From assembly GCA_028622995.1 (NCBI GenBank), contig JAJQJQ010000034.1:1612001-1676000 (forward strand): 64,000 nt of DNA. Direction: 5' to 3'. The stretch is from Panagrolaimus kolymaensis (Eukaryota > Nematoda > Chromadorea > Rhabditida > Panagrolaimidae). Both the position numbers and the translations under genes were made by a program. Position 1 is the stretch's first letter; each line of letters opens with the position of its first letter. The notes below the pieces were generated by a model that did no database searches, was not told where the DNA came from, and saw nothing but the letters and a program-made list of their open reading frames with translations. Positions 61,726-64,000 of this stretch are shown here, in pieces.

Positions 61726-63490
61726 TCAAAGACATTTGAGATTTCGTTGACGAACAATATTAATAAGTTCGTTAAAGTTTGCTTGAGTAAATGATTCTCT
61801 TGTAATAGCATCGATAGTCATTTGATTGATTGGAGTTGCATCGGCTCGAGTATCCTGATATCCAACGGCTAACATTCTAAATCCTTTAGCAACTGCTTCT
61901 TTGCTCATTGTTTCAACATCTGGTCCTTTATTAGTCCAACCATCAGTGAAAACAACCATAATTTTATTAGCTAATTTTGGTCTGGCACCATGTGATTCTT
62001 CTGCTTGTTTTGTAGCTTCATGAATGCCTTCACCAACGGCAGTTGTGCCACCAATATATTGAACTGCTTTTATTTCTCGAATTATATCATCAGCATTATC
62101 ATATCGATCCAAATCAAATTTAGTATGAGTTTTTCCAACACTACTAAAGATGATTAATGCTACTCGAGTATGGTGAGGGCTAATATAAAGTTGACGAAGA
62201 AGTTGTTCAGCTAAAATTTCATATTGAAGATAAATGGGTTGAGTGGTGGATGAAAAATCCATAACAAGTACCAAATCTTGTTCACATCCTAAAAACAAAT
62301 TTTTTTATATGGGTTTACAGACAAAAATTTTTTATTCAAATAAAATATACCTGTAATTGGGTTGGTTGTGGTCGTAGTAGTTGTTGTCGTGGTGGTTGTG
62401 GTGGTGGTCGAAGTGGTGGTAGTTCGACACTTTTCTTGAGCTTGTCGAAGTAATCGCCTGGTAATATCTGCAGCTAATTGACGGCCACTTTGAAGAATTA
62501 CATGATTCACGGATCCGGTAATAGCTACTAATTCTTTTCTGTAAAAAAATGCAACATTAATTTTAATGATAAAGAACGGAAAAATAATGAAAGGCGTTAG
62601 TTTTAAAACAGGTTTTTTAGATATTTTTAAATATAAAACAGTCTATCTATAATACTGAAGGAATTTTTGTTATTGTTACACCGCAATGTGATAAAACATT
62701 AACAATGACCCAAATTATGTTCTCAAGGGTGTGGTGGTTAAAAAAAGTAAACAGTAAACAAACAAAAAATTTAAAAAAAGAAAAGAAAACGATAAAATAA
62801 AAAATAGTCACATACTTATCAGCAAGATGTGGATCACCCGTAGCTGCTGCAAATACCCAAGTATTCGGTATATTTTGTAACCTCAGTGCCTGCGGAGACG
62901 GATCCACCGCCGATCTTCCATCTGTAACAACCATAATTAAAGTTGGAATGGTTTTATTTCTTGAATCCATAAGTTCAACAGCAAGCTCTAATGCTTTTGC
63001 GGTATTTGTTGTTCCACCAATGGCTCTTAAATTTCGAAGAATTCGAGTGAAATCTTCATTATTTTTTGCAAAATTCCATTTGAATATTTCTCGACGATAA
63101 CTATTTCCAGAATAAACTATCATGGATGCCTTAAATAAAAAAGATGAAAGTATTTTAATAATTTTTAAGAATTCATAAAAGTTAATTAAAAAGTTGTTTA
63201 TTTTTTACTTACACTATGAGCATGTGGACTAATATTTAATTCTTGTGAAACATTTACAACAAAATCTCGACTTCGATTGAATCCACCTTTAACCGAATCA
63301 GATCGATCAAGAATTATCATAACATTCAACCAACAACTAACAGGAAAAATATCTTTTTGACATTGAATTTGAATTATTCCATACAGGCAGAATAGCAACT
63401 AAAAAATTTTTTAAAACCTTAATAAAAATTATTATGAAAGCATAAAAGACTTACACCTGCCACAACAAGGTGCCTTGTCATAGCACTCAT
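61726..63490 (-). CDS. secreted protein with two von Willebrand A domains
   Basis: Exons 63490-63455, 63398-63213, 63129-62816, 62538-62351 and 62288-61726 give 428 residues. A signal peptide (MSAMTRHLVVAGLLFCLYG) ends near residue 25. vWA1 has the metal-site motif DRSDS in MIILDRSDSVKGG plus TNTAKALE and MVVTDGRS. A linker of about 25 residues is almost pure Thr with one Ser, probably O-glycosylated. vWA2 has DFSST in VMDFSSTTQP, GGTTAVGEGI and MVVFTDG. Both ion-binding sites look intact. Nematodes have many such secreted vWA proteins with roles in cuticle, matrix or lectin-type assemblies; no ortholog is named here. Confidence 0.88.
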
Positions 63491-64000
63491 GTTTAATTAA
63501 AATAATAAAATATAAAAATCGAGATCGATCTAGAAATAAAAAAAACTTTAAAAAAAAGTAAAATTTTTATAAACCAAAAAAAATAAGAGTTTATGTAGGC
63601 TTTTTTTTGTTTTTGTTTCGAGAGCCACGGAAGAATAATAATTTTTATTATTATTTTATTATTTTTTCTTTTAATTTTAGAACCCCAAAGTTTGTTGGGC
63701 AACCAACAACACTTGACGGTTCCAGTTGACACCTTATGTTTTTGTTTTATTTTTTGGAGCCTTATTCGTTTTCTACTTCTCATTTACTAATAATCACACA
63801 AGAAGAAAAGAAAAAAAGGAATCAAAAAGTAAGGGCGGCACAATAAAAAACCGCAATCATAACCGTAAAAAAAAGAAGAGAAAAGTAAAACAAAAAGAAA
63901 AAGCAAAAGTAATCATTTGGACGCACTTTTATGTCCTTTGGTTAAAACGTTTTTTTGTTTCTTCTGCGAGTGATAATTGCTTTCTAACTTTTTTCATTTT
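63491..64000. other. vWA gene upstream flank
   Basis: A/T-rich sequence with long A runs. No credible gene reaches the window edge. A 7-bp stem with a GCAA loop at 63692-63709 is the only structure noticed. It presumably includes the vWA promoter. Confidence 0.45.

Noticed and set aside
63692..63709. 7-bp hairpin with GCAA loop as an RNA element
   Set aside because: Too short to separate from chance in AT-rich DNA, no supporting context.
1..64000. tRNA, rRNA or CRISPR features
   Set aside because: No cloverleaf-like box A/box B pairs, rRNA blocks or spaced direct repeats were noticed by eye; a tRNA scan would be the decisive test.

Overview
The window looks like an AT-rich, gene-dense stretch of a nematode chromosome. 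The strongest evidence is a complete twitchin (unc-22) gene. Its first Ig domain, kinase region and last Ig domain are close to the Caenorhabditis protein as I remember it. Wnt, ARL8, VPS11 and dynactin p62 genes are also present. Most introns are 40-70 nt and acceptors are mostly TTTTTAG or ATTTTAG, with some CAG and AAG. Several start codons lie 0-14 nt after an acceptor-like AG, as expected if spliced-leader trans-splicing occurs. Species and clade cannot be fixed from the window.

Layout, left to right: a Wnt-5-type ligand (+, 1174-3023); a 200-bp near-perfect foldback element (3432-3631) between convergent genes; a divergent DEAD-box helicase (-, 3730-6242); BLOC-1 subunit 2 (-, 6909-7473) divergent from RRP8 (+, 7721-8765), which is followed 191 nt later by VPS11 (+, 8957-12436) in operon-like spacing; S-adenosylmethionine synthetase (-, 12636-14582); the lysosomal GTPase ARL8 (-, 16149-16884); the giant muscle kinase twitchin (-, 18385-46588); about 3.8 kb of upstream DNA; DENND4/Crag (-, 50365-58292) with a complete intronless IFT54/TRAF3IP1 gene (-, 50892-52493) nested in its penultimate intron on the same strand; a small single-pass membrane protein (+, 58821-59282); dynactin p62 (-, 59403-60906); and a secreted protein with two von Willebrand A domains (-, 61726-63490).

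I assembled gene models exon by exon. In every multi-exon model the exon lengths keep frame and sum to a multiple of three. The twitchin model has 36 coding exons and 7,023 residues. By eye it contains 31 Fn3 domains, 29 Ig domains and one kinase, which is one post-kinase Ig fewer than I recall for C. elegans. Three of the neighbours belong to endolysosomal trafficking (BLOC1S2, VPS11, ARL8), DENND4 is a Rab exchange factor and DCTN4 a dynein cofactor; apart from RRP8-VPS11 they are not arranged as an operon.

The points most worth following up are the foldback element, the same-strand nested intronless IFT54 gene with its own poly(A) signal inside DENND4, three NPF-acidic motifs at the VPS11 C-terminus, a candidate alternative first exon of twitchin, a GC-rich hairpin just upstream of the twitchin start, a probable GC-AG intron in BLOC1S2, and loss of the motif V consensus in the DEAD-box protein.
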